Positions 1-8,944 of a DNA stretch of 18,470 nucleotides are shown piece by piece. The translations under genes were made by a program, and so were the position numbers. The notes beneath the pieces were generated by a model. The model was not told the DNA's origin. It saw nothing but the letters and a program-made list of their open reading frames with translations, and searched no databases. Numbering within the stretch: the first letter of the stretch is position 1; the number at the start of each line of letters is the position of its first letter. The DNA comes from Chitinophaga pinensis (GTDB lineage: Bacteria > Bacteroidota > Bacteroidia > UKL13-3): positions 1 through 18,470 of the forward strand of contig CALPIR020000018.1 of the NCBI GenBank assembly GCA_943323675.2, written 5' to 3'.

Positions 1-293
1 ATGGTAAACTCATTATGTAAAAACCAATTGTACTCTTCATGGTTTTTAGGAATTGCTGGTGTTAGTATTACCAATACATTGTTTTTGTTAAACCCAAAGT
101 TTGCCAACTCGCTTCCTAAATCTTTATAATGAACTTCAATACCCTCTTTAACTAACGATTTTGTTAATTCAGTTTCGGTTTTGTCGTATCCCATTACAGG
201 TATATTTTGGGTATTAAAATATCTGGCAATGGCACTCATGCCTATTCCACCAATGCCCAAAAAATATACTTGTTTTATGTCTTTAAAGTTCAT
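1..293 (-). CDS. murC: UDP-N-acetylmuramate--L-alanine ligase MurC (N-terminal part, cut by window edge)
   Basis: MurC is the cytoplasmic ATP-dependent ligase that adds L-alanine to UDP-MurNAc, the first amino-acid step of peptidoglycan precursor synthesis. I translated the strand by hand from the ATG at 293-291. It gives 97 codons, open to the window edge, beginning MNFKDIKQVYFLGIGGIGMS. Residues 13-23 (GIGGIGMSAIA) are the glycine-rich nucleotide-binding loop of the MurC N-terminal Rossmann domain, followed by the usual GYD strand end near residues 36-38. The ATP-binding and C-terminal domains lie outside the window. The gene starts 10 bases after the murG stop, in the same operon, and murG-murC is the usual order in Bacteroidota. 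The start is supported by the spacing and by the short N-terminus before the glycine loop. Confidence 0.93.
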   Translation of the reverse strand, partial: MNFKDIKQVYFLGIGGIGMSAIARYFNTQNIPVMGYDKTETELTKSLVKEGIEVHYKDLGSELANFGFNKNNVLVILTPAIPKNHEEYNWFLHNEFT

Positions 294-303
294 TTGTTAT
301 TTC

Positions 304-1407
304 TTAACGTTCTTCAATTACACGTAATATTTCTGTAACAATTCTATCAGCTGCATCTGGCATAGAAAATGTTGCAATGTTGTTTTTTAGTTGTACTTGT
401 TTGGCTTCATTTTTTACGAGAGCAATACATTCGTCAACTAAAATTTGCTTGGCATCACTATCCTTAATAAGTATCGCAGCTTCACGTTCAACCAATGCCA
501 TTGCATTTTTGGTTTGATGGTCTTCGGCTACATTAGGCGATGGAACCAATATTACAGGCTTTTTAACTTGTGCCAATTCAGCTATACTTAATGCACCTGC
601 TCTTGAAATTACCACATCGGCAATGGCATATGCCAAATTCATTTCATAAATAAACTGTTGTACATTTACTCCTGTTTGACTTACATGATTTGCTTCAGCA
701 AAGTTTTTACCTGTTTGCCATAAAAGCTGCACATTGTTTTCACTAAATTTATTCAGGTTTTTTAGCATGCTTTCGTTAATTGTTCTTGCACCTAAACTAC
801 CCCCTATTACTAAAACTGTTTTTAAGTTGGGCGATAAATTAAAATGTGTAAAAGCTTCTGCACGTAATCCATCTACTTGCATTAAATCCTGGCGAATAGG
901 GTTACCTGTTTTTACCAATTTCCTTTCAGGAAAAAACTTGTTCATGTTATCGTAAGCCACACATATTGTATCAACCCTGTTTTTTAAAATCTTATTGGTT
1001 ATGCCTGCATAAGAATTTTGTTCGTGTATAACAGTTGGTAATTTCTTGATGGTAGCAGCATAAAGCATAGCCCCACTAGCATAGCCTCCAAATCCAATAG
1101 CCACATCGGGTTTAAACTCTTTAATTATGGATAAACTTTTTATAACACTACTTATTACTTTAAACGGGAACAGTAAATTTTTAGGACTTAAACTGCGTTG
1201 AAATCCACTGATCCATAAACCTATAATTTTGTAACCTGCTTTCGGAACTTTTTCCATTTCCATGCGGTCTTCTGCACCAACAAATAAAATTTCTACATGA
1301 GGTAATTTACGTTGTAAACCTTGAGCAACTGCAACAGCAGGATAGATGTGACCACCTGTTCCGCCTCCGCTTATTACCACTTTATATTTTTTATTTACAT
1401 CTATCAT
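304..1407 (-). CDS. murG: UDP-N-acetylglucosamine--N-acetylmuramyl-(pentapeptide) pyrophosphoryl-undecaprenol N-acetylglucosamine transferase MurG
   Basis: MurG adds GlcNAc to lipid I to form lipid II on the inner face of the cytoplasmic membrane. The 367-residue product has the usual family length and GT-B fold signatures. These are GGGTGGH at residues 14-20 (N-terminal acceptor site, with the conserved His at 20), HEQN at 128-131, GGSLGA at 202-207 opening the UDP-GlcNAc-binding C-terminal domain, SRAGALSIAEL at 268-278, and EDHQTKNA at 295-302. There is no transmembrane helix, as expected for a peripheral membrane enzyme. The ATG overlaps the ftsW stop in an ATGA arrangement (1404-1407), which suggests translational coupling to the flippase/polymerase-family gene upstream. 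murC follows 10 bases downstream. Confidence 0.97.
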   Translation of the reverse strand: MIDVNKKYKVVISGGGTGGHIYPAVAVAQGLQRKLPHVEILFVGAEDRMEMEKVPKAGYKIIGLWISGFQRSLSPKNLLFPFKVISSVIKSLSIIKEFKPDVAIGFGGYASGAMLYAATIKKLPTVIHEQNSYAGITNKILKNRVDTICVAYDNMNKFFPERKLVKTGNPIRQDLMQVDGLRAEAFTHFNLSPNLKTVLVIGGSLGARTINESMLKNLNKFSENNVQLLWQTGKNFAEANHVSQTGVNVQQFIYEMNLAYAIADVVISRAGALSIAELAQVKKPVILVPSPNVAEDHQTKNAMALVEREAAILIKDSDAKQILVDECIALVKNEAKQVQLKNNIATFSMPDAADRIVTEILRVIEER

Positions 1408-2606
1408 AACTCTTGCTTTTGTATGGTAGTTTGGGTTGAATCCATATTTAGCTCTTCTTTACCTTCAGGCTCATCTTGCTCTATGTATCTGCTCACACTC
1501 ATAATTACACCAAAAGCAACAGACGTTAATAATATGGATGTTCCTCCTTTGCTTATTAAGGGTAATGTTAATCCAGTTACAGGAAATAAGTTAACCGCAA
1601 CAGCCATGTTTATTAATGCTTGAAGTACTAACGAGAAACTTAATCCAACTGCAATTAATGCTCCAAATGCTTTAGGGCTGCGTAATACAATTCGTATGGC
1701 TCTGTATAAAAAAAACATATACAACATCAACATAATTAAGGCTCCAATTAAACCGTATTCCTCTGCAATTATTGCGTAAATAAAATCAGAGTAAGCCTCT
1801 GGTAAAAAATTTCTTTCTATACTATTACCTGGTAATTTTCCAAAAATTCCTCCAGTAGCAATGGCTATTTTAGCATGATCGTTTTGGTAAGTTTTATCTA
1901 CATCTATTTCGTTTTTACCAAACGACTCTACACGGTTTTTCCAAGTGAGCATCCTGCCTTTTAAGGCACTTTCAGGTGCAACAAATAGCAATGTAAAAAA
2001 CAATATGCCAGCAACCATAACTACTCCTGTAATGAGTGCAAGGTGTTTTATCTTTACTCTGCCAATAAATAATATTAAGAAGCAAGTAGCAAATAAGACC
2101 ATTGCTGTGCTTAAGTTTTCGGGAGCTATAAGTATACAAATAGCTGTAATATGACCAAGTATGGGTAAGAAAGTTTTTTTAAAATCATCAATGGTATCTT
2201 GCTTTCTTGCTAGCTCTCTTGTAACAAACATCACTATAGCTAGTTTAGCAAAATCTGAAGCTTGAAATGTTACCCCAAACAAATTAATCCATCTACGTGC
2301 ACCATTAATTTCAATGCCAAAAATTAAGGTGTATATTAATAAGGGGTAAGTAATCCAAATAGCAAGTTTTGATAAGCTGATGAAGTATTTATAATGAATA
2401 GAGTGAACAACGAACATGATGAAAAATCCACCGGCTAAAAGTCCCGCTTGTTGGAATAGATAGATTTCTACCGCACCACCATTTTTTTTATATGCGAGCG
2501 CACCTGTGCTACTGTATATGGCCAATAATCCCCAAAATGAGAGGATAAATATGACCATCCACATGAACATATCACCGCGTGGACGAATTTTTTCCCAAGT
2601 AGTCAT
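1404..2606 (-). CDS. ftsW: SEDS-family septal peptidoglycan polymerase FtsW
   Basis: FtsW is a polytopic membrane glycosyltransferase that polymerises lipid II at the division septum together with the class B transpeptidase FtsI. The 400-residue product has about ten hydrophobic segments and SEDS landmarks: NGARRWINL at 101-109, the QASDFAKLA segment at 115-123, the large extracellular loop ending in FLPEAYSDFIYA at 267-278 (Asp274 matches the catalytic Asp of RodA/FtsW), and PLISKGGTS at 349-357. A hydrophilic tail of about 27 residues rich in Glu and Gln follows the last helix. FtsW is preferred over RodA because of its position between murD and murG, the standard place for ftsW. It starts at an ATG 22 bases after the murD stop and overlaps murG by 4 bases. 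Confidence 0.96.
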   Translation of the reverse strand: MTTWEKIRPRGDMFMWMVIFILSFWGLLAIYSSTGALAYKKNGGAVEIYLFQQAGLLAGGFFIMFVVHSIHYKYFISLSKLAIWITYPLLIYTLIFGIEINGARRWINLFGVTFQASDFAKLAIVMFVTRELARKQDTIDDFKKTFLPILGHITAICILIAPENLSTAMVLFATCFLILFIGRVKIKHLALITGVVMVAGILFFTLLFVAPESALKGRMLTWKNRVESFGKNEIDVDKTYQNDHAKIAIATGGIFGKLPGNSIERNFLPEAYSDFIYAIIAEEYGLIGALIMLMLYMFFLYRAIRIVLRSPKAFGALIAVGLSFSLVLQALINMAVAVNLFPVTGLTLPLISKGGTSILLTSVAFGVIMSVSRYIEQDEPEGKEELNMDSTQTTIQKQEL

Positions 2607-2628
2607 TCTAAATTATTTTGTTAATCAA

Positions 2629-3975
2629 TTATAAATCGCGAACAGCTTTTTTAAATTGACGACCTCTGTCTTCATAATTTTTAAATAAATCAAATGATGC
2701 ACATGCAGGTGAAAGCAATACAGCTTCTCCTTTTTTGGCCATTTGTTTAGCCACATGTACCGCTTCACTCATGCTGGTTGTATTGATAATCATATCTACA
2801 TCTGCACCAAATGCTTCATGTAATTTTCTGTTATCTAAACCTAAGCAAACAATAATGCGTACCTTTTCTTTAACCATTTCTTTTAGTAAAGAATAGTCGT
2901 TCCCTTTATCAACTCCACCAGCAATCCAAACAGTAGGCTTTTCCATACTCTCTAACGCGTACCAAGTTGAGTTAACGTTGGTTGCTTTAGAGTCGTTAAT
3001 GTACTCAATACCTCCGCTTGTGGTTACACTCTCTAAACGGTGTTCTACATGTTGGAAACTGATTAAACTCTCGCGGATTGACTCCTTGCGAATGTTTAGT
3101 ACTTGGCCAATAATAGCGGCAGCCATTGAATTGTAGGCATTGTGGCGACCTTTTAGTGCTAGTTCATTAATATACATAGTAAATGGATTTAGATTTTCTG
3201 TTGTAATGTTTGATATAATTTGACCGTTTTGTACATGCGCTCCAATGGCCAAATCTTTATCATAGGCAAATGGAATTTGTTTGGCATTGATGATGTGTTT
3301 ACTGATGTTATTCATAGTAAGCTCATCTTCGGCACAATAAATAAATACGTCTTTATCTGTTTGATTTTGTGTGATGCGAAACTTTGCATCAACATAGTTT
3401 TGTAAGTTATATTGGTAACGGTCTAAGTGATCAGCAGTAATATTGCACAACACCGATATATCAGCTTTAAAGTTGTACATGTTATCTAATTGAAAACTGC
3501 TTATTTCCAAAACAAGATATTGGTAATCGCGCTCCGTTAATAAGCGCGCCAAGCTTATGCCAATATTTCCACCTACAGCTACATCTAAACCAGCATTTTT
3601 CAATAAATGGTATACCAATTTTGTTGTAGTTGTTTTGCCATTGGTTCCGGTAATACCAATTATTTTTGCTTTAGTATACCTAGCAGCAAATTCTAATTCG
3701 TTAATAATGGCAATTCCTTTTTGTCTTGCTTCAATTAATAAACTATTATCATCAGGTATTCCTGGACTTTTAATAATTTCATCAGCATTTAAAATCAATT
3801 CGGTTGTATGATGGCCTTCTTCAAATGATACACCAATAGTGTTCAACTCTTGTTTAAAGTTGTCAGGAATTAGGCCCTTGTCAGAAACGAACACATCAAA
3901 CCCTTGCTTTTTAGCAAGCATTGCTGCGCCTGTTCCACTTTCGCCACTACCTAATATTACTATTCGTTTCATCAT
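2629..3975 (-). CDS. murD: UDP-N-acetylmuramoyl-L-alanine--D-glutamate ligase MurD
   Basis: MurD is the cytoplasmic ATP-dependent ligase that adds D-glutamate to UDP-MurNAc-L-Ala. The 448-residue product shows the three-domain Mur ligase layout: an N-terminal Rossmann domain with GSGESGTGAA at residues 9-18, the central ATP-binding P-loop GTNGKTT at 110-116, the NITADHLDRY segment around 198-207 of the central domain, HRLE near 317 and ND.KATN near 333 opening the C-terminal domain, and SPACASFD near the end. The reading frame opens with two ATG codons in a row (3975 and 3972), so the exact first residue is uncertain by one. It lies 7 bases after mraY and 22 bases before ftsW, within the dcw operon. 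Confidence 0.96.
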   Translation of the reverse strand: MMKRIVILGSGESGTGAAMLAKKQGFDVFVSDKGLIPDNFKQELNTIGVSFEEGHHTTELILNADEIIKSPGIPDDNSLLIEARQKGIAIINELEFAARYTKAKIIGITGTNGKTTTTKLVYHLLKNAGLDVAVGGNIGISLARLLTERDYQYLVLEISSFQLDNMYNFKADISVLCNITADHLDRYQYNLQNYVDAKFRITQNQTDKDVFIYCAEDELTMNNISKHIINAKQIPFAYDKDLAIGAHVQNGQIISNITTENLNPFTMYINELALKGRHNAYNSMAAAIIGQVLNIRKESIRESLISFQHVEHRLESVTTSGGIEYINDSKATNVNSTWYALESMEKPTVWIAGGVDKGNDYSLLKEMVKEKVRIIVCLGLDNRKLHEAFGADVDMIINTTSMSEAVHVAKQMAKKGEAVLLSPACASFDLFKNYEDRGRQFKKAVRDL

Positions 3976-3982
3976 TGTAGTA

Positions 3983-5251
3983 CTATCTAACTTTTAAAGT
4001 AATTACTGTGATGATGGCCAATAGAATGCCTATGATCCAAAAACGTGTTACAATTTTTGCTTCGTGGTAACCATCTTTTTGGTAATGATGATGCAATGGG
4101 GACATTTTAAACAACCTATGTTCGCGGGCATACTCAATACCATGTTTACTTTTTTGGTATTTGAAATAATATACTTGAAGTATTACAGATAAATTTTCGA
4201 TTAAAAATATTCCGCATAAAATTGGAATCAATAATTCTTTACGAATCATTAAACTAAATGATGCAATAATTCCACCTAATGCTAAGCTTCCTGTATCACC
4301 CATAAAAACTTGAGCAGGGTAGCTGTTATACCATAAAAATCCTACGCATGCCCCCACAAAAGCTCCAGCAAATATTACCATTTCGCCCAAGTTTGGTATG
4401 TACATAATATTAAGGTATTTACTAAACACCATATTCCCCGATACGTATGCTAGTATTCCTAGAGTTACACCTATAATTGCTGAGGTCCCTGCGGCTAAAC
4501 CATCAATACCATCAGTAATATTTGCACCATTAGAAACCGCTGTTATGATGAAAATAACAACAAGTAGGTATATCAAAAAATTGTAGTCTTTGTAGCTTTC
4601 TCCTACAAATTTTAGTAAGTCTGCATAATCAAAATAGGCAGATTTTAAAAACGGTATTGTTGTAGTAGTAGAGTGTATATCTTCTGCCAACATCATTTGG
4701 TTATCAACTATAGTTGGCTGCAGGTTATGTTCTTGAATAAATGTTGTTGTTACCTCGCTTGGGTGATAAAAGTTTCTTGTTTTAACATGATTGTTGTAAT
4801 AAAGGGTAGTGGCTACAATTACACCCAATCCAACCTGTCCTAATACCTTAAATTTACCTGCAAGTCCTTCCTTGTTTTTCTTAAATACTTTAATGTAATC
4901 ATCTAAAAATCCTACTAAGCCTAACCATACGGTTGAAATGAGCATAAGTATGATGTACACATTTGATAAACGCGCAAATAATAATGTTGGTAGTAATATT
5001 GCACCAAGAATAATCAACCCGCCCATGGTGGGTGTGCCTTGTTTTTGACTTTCGCCTGCTAACCCCAAGTTGCGAACGGTTTCTGCTACTTGCAGGTTAC
5101 GCAACATGTTAATTAACCTGCGGCCAAAAACTGTAGTTATAATTAACGACAAGATGATTGCCAAAGCTGCCCTGAATGAAATGTATTGAAACATTCCTGC
5201 TCCAGGAAAGTCAAAATGTTTATCTAAGTAGTCGAATAAGTAGTATAACAT
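3983..5251 (-). CDS. mraY: Phospho-N-acetylmuramoyl-pentapeptide transferase MraY
   Basis: MraY transfers phospho-MurNAc-pentapeptide from UDP to undecaprenyl phosphate, making lipid I in the cytoplasmic membrane. The 422-residue product has about ten transmembrane helices and the catalytic signatures: GTPTMGG at residues 72-78, FLDDY at 115-119 with the Asp pair, NGANITDGIDG at 241-251, FMGDTGS at 316-322, and SPLHHHY at 384-390. It is some 60 residues longer than the E. coli enzyme. The extra length lies mainly between about residues 152 and 222, in a polar stretch leading into TTTTIPFLKS. From memory, long MraY proteins with an insert here are usual in Bacteroidota, so I read it as a lineage trait. 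The start at 5251 is 5 bases after the murE stop. Confidence 0.96.
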   Translation of the reverse strand: MLYYLFDYLDKHFDFPGAGMFQYISFRAALAIILSLIITTVFGRRLINMLRNLQVAETVRNLGLAGESQKQGTPTMGGLIILGAILLPTLLFARLSNVYIILMLISTVWLGLVGFLDDYIKVFKKNKEGLAGKFKVLGQVGLGVIVATTLYYNNHVKTRNFYHPSEVTTTFIQEHNLQPTIVDNQMMLAEDIHSTTTTIPFLKSAYFDYADLLKFVGESYKDYNFLIYLLVVIFIITAVSNGANITDGIDGLAAGTSAIIGVTLGILAYVSGNMVFSKYLNIMYIPNLGEMVIFAGAFVGACVGFLWYNSYPAQVFMGDTGSLALGGIIASFSLMIRKELLIPILCGIFLIENLSVILQVYYFKYQKSKHGIEYAREHRLFKMSPLHHHYQKDGYHEAKIVTRFWIIGILLAIITVITLKVR

Positions 5252-5256
5252 ATATT

Positions 5257-6717
5257 TTATCTCATTAATTCAAATAATTCGAGTACGGTTTCTTTGTCAT
5301 CAAAATGATGCTTAATGCCTTTTATTTCTTGATAATCTTCGTGGCCCTTACCGGCTATTAAAATGATGTCACCTTTATTTGCCGATGCAACTGCTGCTTT
5401 AATTGCTTCCTTTCTATCTCCTATACGAAGTGTTTTTTTATAATGCAATGGTTTAACTCCTTTTTGCATTTCATCAAGAATGGTTTCTGGATTTTCGTTA
5501 CGTGGGTTATCACTTGTAAAAATTACTTTGGTACTATATTCAGATGCTATATCTGCCATAATAGGACGTTTAGTAGTATCTCTGTTGCCACCGCATCCAA
5601 CAACAGTTATCAATTGTTCGTTTTGCGTACGTATTTCATTAATCGTATCTAAAATATTTTTAAGTGCATCAGGGGTGTGTGCATAATCTATAATTGCAAT
5701 TACACCCTCATTACTTCTAACGTATTCAAATCGTCCTTTTACAGCTTCAATGTTGCTTAGGTGTTTTATTATCTCAAGCTTCTCTTTTCCTAGTAAGAAG
5801 GCTGTACCGTATACTGCTAAAATATTATACGCATTAAAGTTCCCAACTAACCTAAACCAAGCTTCTTGTTCATCAATATTTAAAAGCATGCCTGTAAAAT
5901 CGCTTTCTATAATTTTGGCTTTAAAATCTGCCATCGATTTTAGGCTATAAGTATAACGTGTAGCTTGGGTGTTTTGTAGCATGACCAAACCATTTTTATC
6001 GTCTTTATTTGTTAGTGCAAAGGCATCATCATTTACATCATCAAATAATTTTTTCTTGGCATTTATATAGTTAGCAAATGTGCCATGATAATCTAAATGA
6101 TCGTGGGTAATATTTGTAAAAACAGTGCCTGTAAAGTGTAATCCTTTTATTCTGTTTTGATCAATTGCATGTGAGCTGGCTTCCATAAAAGCATATTCAC
6201 AACCTTGCTCAACCATATGCGCCAATAGCTCATTTATTCTTATGCTATCTGGAGTTGTATGTGTTGACGGAATTATTGTTTCATTTATTTGATTTTGTAC
6301 TGTAGAAAGTAATCCTACATTATGACCGAAAGAGCGAAACAAATTGAATAATAAAGTAGCTACTGTGGTTTTACCGTTGGTTCCTGTTATGGCGGTTATC
6401 TTAATTTTTTCTGATGGATGGTTATAAAATCCACCAGCCATTAATCCCATAACTTCGCTTGTGTTATTTACTTTAATGTAGGTTACAGCATCGTTTATTA
6501 TTGCTGGTAAATTTTCGCAAACAATTGCTAAAACTCCTTTTTCTACAACATCATTTATGTATTTGTGTCCATCAACTTGAGTACCTGCTATGGCAAAAAA
6601 TACGGAGCCATCAACAACCTGACGAGAGTCGTAGGTTAAGTGTTGTACTATTATCCCTGTATTGCCAATTACTTGAACATTAGGGATGGCTTGTATTAGT
6701 TGTTGTAGGGTTTTCAT
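5257..6717 (-). CDS. murE: UDP-N-acetylmuramoyl-L-alanyl-D-glutamate--2,6-diaminopimelate ligase MurE
   Basis: MurE adds the third residue of the stem peptide, using ATP, in the cytoplasm. The 486-residue product contains the P-loop GTNGKTT at residues 112-118, THTTPD at 152-157, EASSHAIDQNR at 179-189, and NAKKKLF at 219-225, whose first Lys corresponds to the carbamylated Lys of Mur ligases. DYAHTPDAL lies at 344-352 and KGHE at 457-460. The specificity motif DNPR at 403-406 is the form found in enzymes that add meso-diaminopimelate, not lysine, so the cell wall should be of the Gram-negative mDAP type. Packing is tight: 6 bases after ftsI and 5 before mraY. The ATG at 6717 gives the normal MurE length. 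Confidence 0.97.
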   Translation of the reverse strand: MKTLQQLIQAIPNVQVIGNTGIIVQHLTYDSRQVVDGSVFFAIAGTQVDGHKYINDVVEKGVLAIVCENLPAIINDAVTYIKVNNTSEVMGLMAGGFYNHPSEKIKITAITGTNGKTTVATLLFNLFRSFGHNVGLLSTVQNQINETIIPSTHTTPDSIRINELLAHMVEQGCEYAFMEASSHAIDQNRIKGLHFTGTVFTNITHDHLDYHGTFANYINAKKKLFDDVNDDAFALTNKDDKNGLVMLQNTQATRYTYSLKSMADFKAKIIESDFTGMLLNIDEQEAWFRLVGNFNAYNILAVYGTAFLLGKEKLEIIKHLSNIEAVKGRFEYVRSNEGVIAIIDYAHTPDALKNILDTINEIRTQNEQLITVVGCGGNRDTTKRPIMADIASEYSTKVIFTSDNPRNENPETILDEMQKGVKPLHYKKTLRIGDRKEAIKAAVASANKGDIILIAGKGHEDYQEIKGIKHHFDDKETVLELFELMR

Positions 6718-6723
6718 TTACTA

Positions 6724-8859
6724 TTAACCTAATTTGATTATTACTTTAGTTCCTTTTGTAAGTGTTGTTCCTGCTGGTATTGATTGCACCTTTACTTTTC
6801 CATAACCTTCTGCTTGTACTTGTAATCCATTATTTTCAAGTAAATAAATAGCATCTTTTAAACCCATTCCCACAACGTCAGGCATCATGTTCTTATTGAT
6901 ATTACGTGGCGTTATTTTGGCTTTGTTATTTAATATTGTTGCTTGTGCCCATTCACTTCCGTTTTCTTCTATCGAATCACTACGTTTAATTTCTTTTCCT
7001 AGGGTGTTTAATGCGGTTTGTAATTGTTGATTATGTGCACCTTTTATTATTGTTGGATTGGGATTTGTTTGATTTAAAACCAGTTTAATATCACCGTGTA
7101 AGTTGTGGCTATTGGCATAAACTTTATCGGCAATTTCTTTAAATACTGGACCTGCAACTGCACCACCATAATAGGTGCCTTTACTAGGTGCATTTACCAT
7201 AACTATACAAGTGTACTGAGGGTTATTTGCAGGAAAGTAACCACAAAACGAAGCACGATAAATAGCTTGACCGTATCCTTTTCTTCCATCGGCTACTAGC
7301 GCTGTTCCTGTTTTGCCACCTATGCTGTAATTTGGATTTTTAAGTTTGCTACCTGTTCCTCTTTCAATTACACCTTCCATCATTATACGTAAGTTTTTTA
7401 TGGTTTCAGGTGATGCTATTCGCTCTTCTATTACTTCTGTTCTATACTCCTTTATTATTTTTCCAGTATTGGTGATTCTTTTTACAAAAAGCGGCTTTAC
7501 CATTTTACCATTATTGGCAACTGCATTATAAAATGTTAACATCTGTAATGGCGTAACCTTTATTTCATAGCCAATACTACTCCATGGTAATGTTGTTCCA
7601 TACCAATCTTTATCTTTAGGGTGTTTGATGCGAGGTTTACCTTCGCCTGTAATTTGTAGCCCTAATGGATTGGTGAAATGTAATTTTTCTAAATGGTTGT
7701 AAAACTGTACTGGATTACTCTTGTAATTCTGATATATGGCTTTTGATATGGCTACGTTTGATGAAATTTCGAATGCATGTTGGAATGTTACCACACCATG
7801 TCCACCTTTTTCACTGTCATACATTACCGCGTTTTCGAAGTATCTTTTTTCACCATTTTCAGTATCAAATAGATCGGTCATTTTAACTTTCTTATCTTCT
7901 AATAAAGCCAATGAACTGGCCAACTTAAATGTTGATCCTGGTTCCAAACTTTCGCCCACTGCGTAGTTGTATTTTTCACTGTATTTACCTTCCGATACAC
8001 GAGTAAGGTTAGCAATAGCTCTTATTTCACCTGTACTTACTTCCATTAATACCGCTGTTCCCCACTCAGCATCATTTGCCACCAAGGTGCGCATTAATGC
8101 ATGGGTAGCTACATCTTGTATGTTTACATCAATGGTGGTGTGAATGTCGTTTCCGTTACGTGCTTCTATTTGTTCTTCATCATTAACTGGTATCCAAGTT
8201 CCTCCAGCAATACGCTGCATAACGCGCTTACCTTCTTTACCACTTAAATCTTTATTAAATGCGCCTTCTATCCCTACGGGTTGAATACCCGACATGTTGT
8301 AACCTATTGTTCTTTCTGCTAAATATTCGAAAGGTTTTTCCCTTTTGTTTTTTTCTTCTATAGTTAAACCACCTACGTATTTATTGTATTTGCTTAATCT
8401 GAAAATTGGAAATTCTTTCACCGCTTTCATTTCAGGATAGCTTACTTTTCGTTTAAGTAAGTAGTAGCGATCTTTACGTTTTTTTACACTTGTTAAAATT
8501 CTTTTGTATTCGGCTTTGCTTCTGTCTTTAAATAATTGAGACAACATGAGTGCTAACGAATCAACATTGTTTTCAAAAACATCACCCTTTGTAAATCCTG
8601 GAGCTTTTCCATCTAAACGTAAATCATAAATAGGTAATGATGTTGCCAATAAACTTCCATCTATGGCAAAAATGCTACCGCGCGAAGGTTCTATGGTTTG
8701 AATGGTGGTACTTAAGTTTTCGCTTAAATCAATCCAATGTTGACGTTCTTTAAATTGTATTTTAAACAGAAAAGCGATAATAGCAGCTGCAAATACACAC
8801 ATAAAAGCAAATGCGGTATAAGTACGTATTAATATAACTTTTCTATTGTTGGTTGCCAC
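6724..8859 (-). CDS. ftsI: Division-specific class B penicillin-binding protein FtsI (PBP3) with C-terminal PASTA domain
   Basis: FtsI is the septal transpeptidase, anchored by one N-terminal helix (about residues 14-33) with its catalytic domain in the periplasm. The 711-residue product has the PBP dimerisation segment (SRGSIFAIDG at 59-68), the active-site motif STFK at 309-312 (Ser309), SSN at 366-368, and KTG at 516-518. A single PASTA domain occupies residues about 659-711, common in Bacteroidota FtsI. The only usable in-frame start is GTG at 8859. An in-frame TAA lies 24 bases before it, and the next in-frame ATG is codon 20, inside the anchor. The short GTG-started N-terminus (MATNNRKVIL) resembles other family members, but a small ATG-started reading frame just upstream is offset by one base and could be its lost N-terminus. 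The stop is 6 bases before murE. Confidence 0.95.
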   Translation of the reverse strand: MATNNRKVILIRTYTAFAFMCVFAAAIIAFLFKIQFKERQHWIDLSENLSTTIQTIEPSRGSIFAIDGSLLATSLPIYDLRLDGKAPGFTKGDVFENNVDSLALMLSQLFKDRSKAEYKRILTSVKKRKDRYYLLKRKVSYPEMKAVKEFPIFRLSKYNKYVGGLTIEEKNKREKPFEYLAERTIGYNMSGIQPVGIEGAFNKDLSGKEGKRVMQRIAGGTWIPVNDEEQIEARNGNDIHTTIDVNIQDVATHALMRTLVANDAEWGTAVLMEVSTGEIRAIANLTRVSEGKYSEKYNYAVGESLEPGSTFKLASSLALLEDKKVKMTDLFDTENGEKRYFENAVMYDSEKGGHGVVTFQHAFEISSNVAISKAIYQNYKSNPVQFYNHLEKLHFTNPLGLQITGEGKPRIKHPKDKDWYGTTLPWSSIGYEIKVTPLQMLTFYNAVANNGKMVKPLFVKRITNTGKIIKEYRTEVIEERIASPETIKNLRIMMEGVIERGTGSKLKNPNYSIGGKTGTALVADGRKGYGQAIYRASFCGYFPANNPQYTCIVMVNAPSKGTYYGGAVAGPVFKEIADKVYANSHNLHGDIKLVLNQTNPNPTIIKGAHNQQLQTALNTLGKEIKRSDSIEENGSEWAQATILNNKAKITPRNINKNMMPDVVGMGLKDAIYLLENNGLQVQAEGYGKVKVQSIPAGTTLTKGTKVIIKLG

Positions 8860-8873
8860 TACTTGTTTTATTT

Positions 8874-8918
8874 TTAGTTTTTATTGGTTTGATTTTTATT
8901 ATTTTTATCCTCACTCAT
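8874..8918 (-). other. 14-codon reading frame upstream of ftsI, offset by one base; possible leader or lost ftsI N-terminus
   Basis: The 85-base gap between the FtsL-like gene and ftsI contains an ATG at 8918 that opens MSEDKNNKNQTNKN, followed by TAA at 8876-8874. It begins 26 bases after the previous stop. A run of five A (plus-strand T at 8878-8882) lies just before its stop. One additional A there, or a -1 ribosomal slip, would join it in frame to the ftsI reading frame and extend FtsI by 22 residues. It may be a leader that couples translation, a chance frame, or the mark of a homopolymer indel. No function is claimed. Confidence 0.3.
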
Positions 8919-8944
8919 TCACTTTATATCTTGTATCTTCTCTT

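Noticed and set aside
734..955. Open frame of 73 codons on the strand opposite murG, and similar antisense frames throughout the dcw genes
   Set aside because: They lie wholly inside well-conserved genes, have no family motifs or plausible start context, and are expected from AT-rich codon use on the coding strand.
2607..2628. Possible internal promoter between murD and ftsW
   Set aside because: The 22-base AT-rich spacer has no TAnnTTTG element with a TTG at proper distance; it is better read as a plain translation-initiation region.
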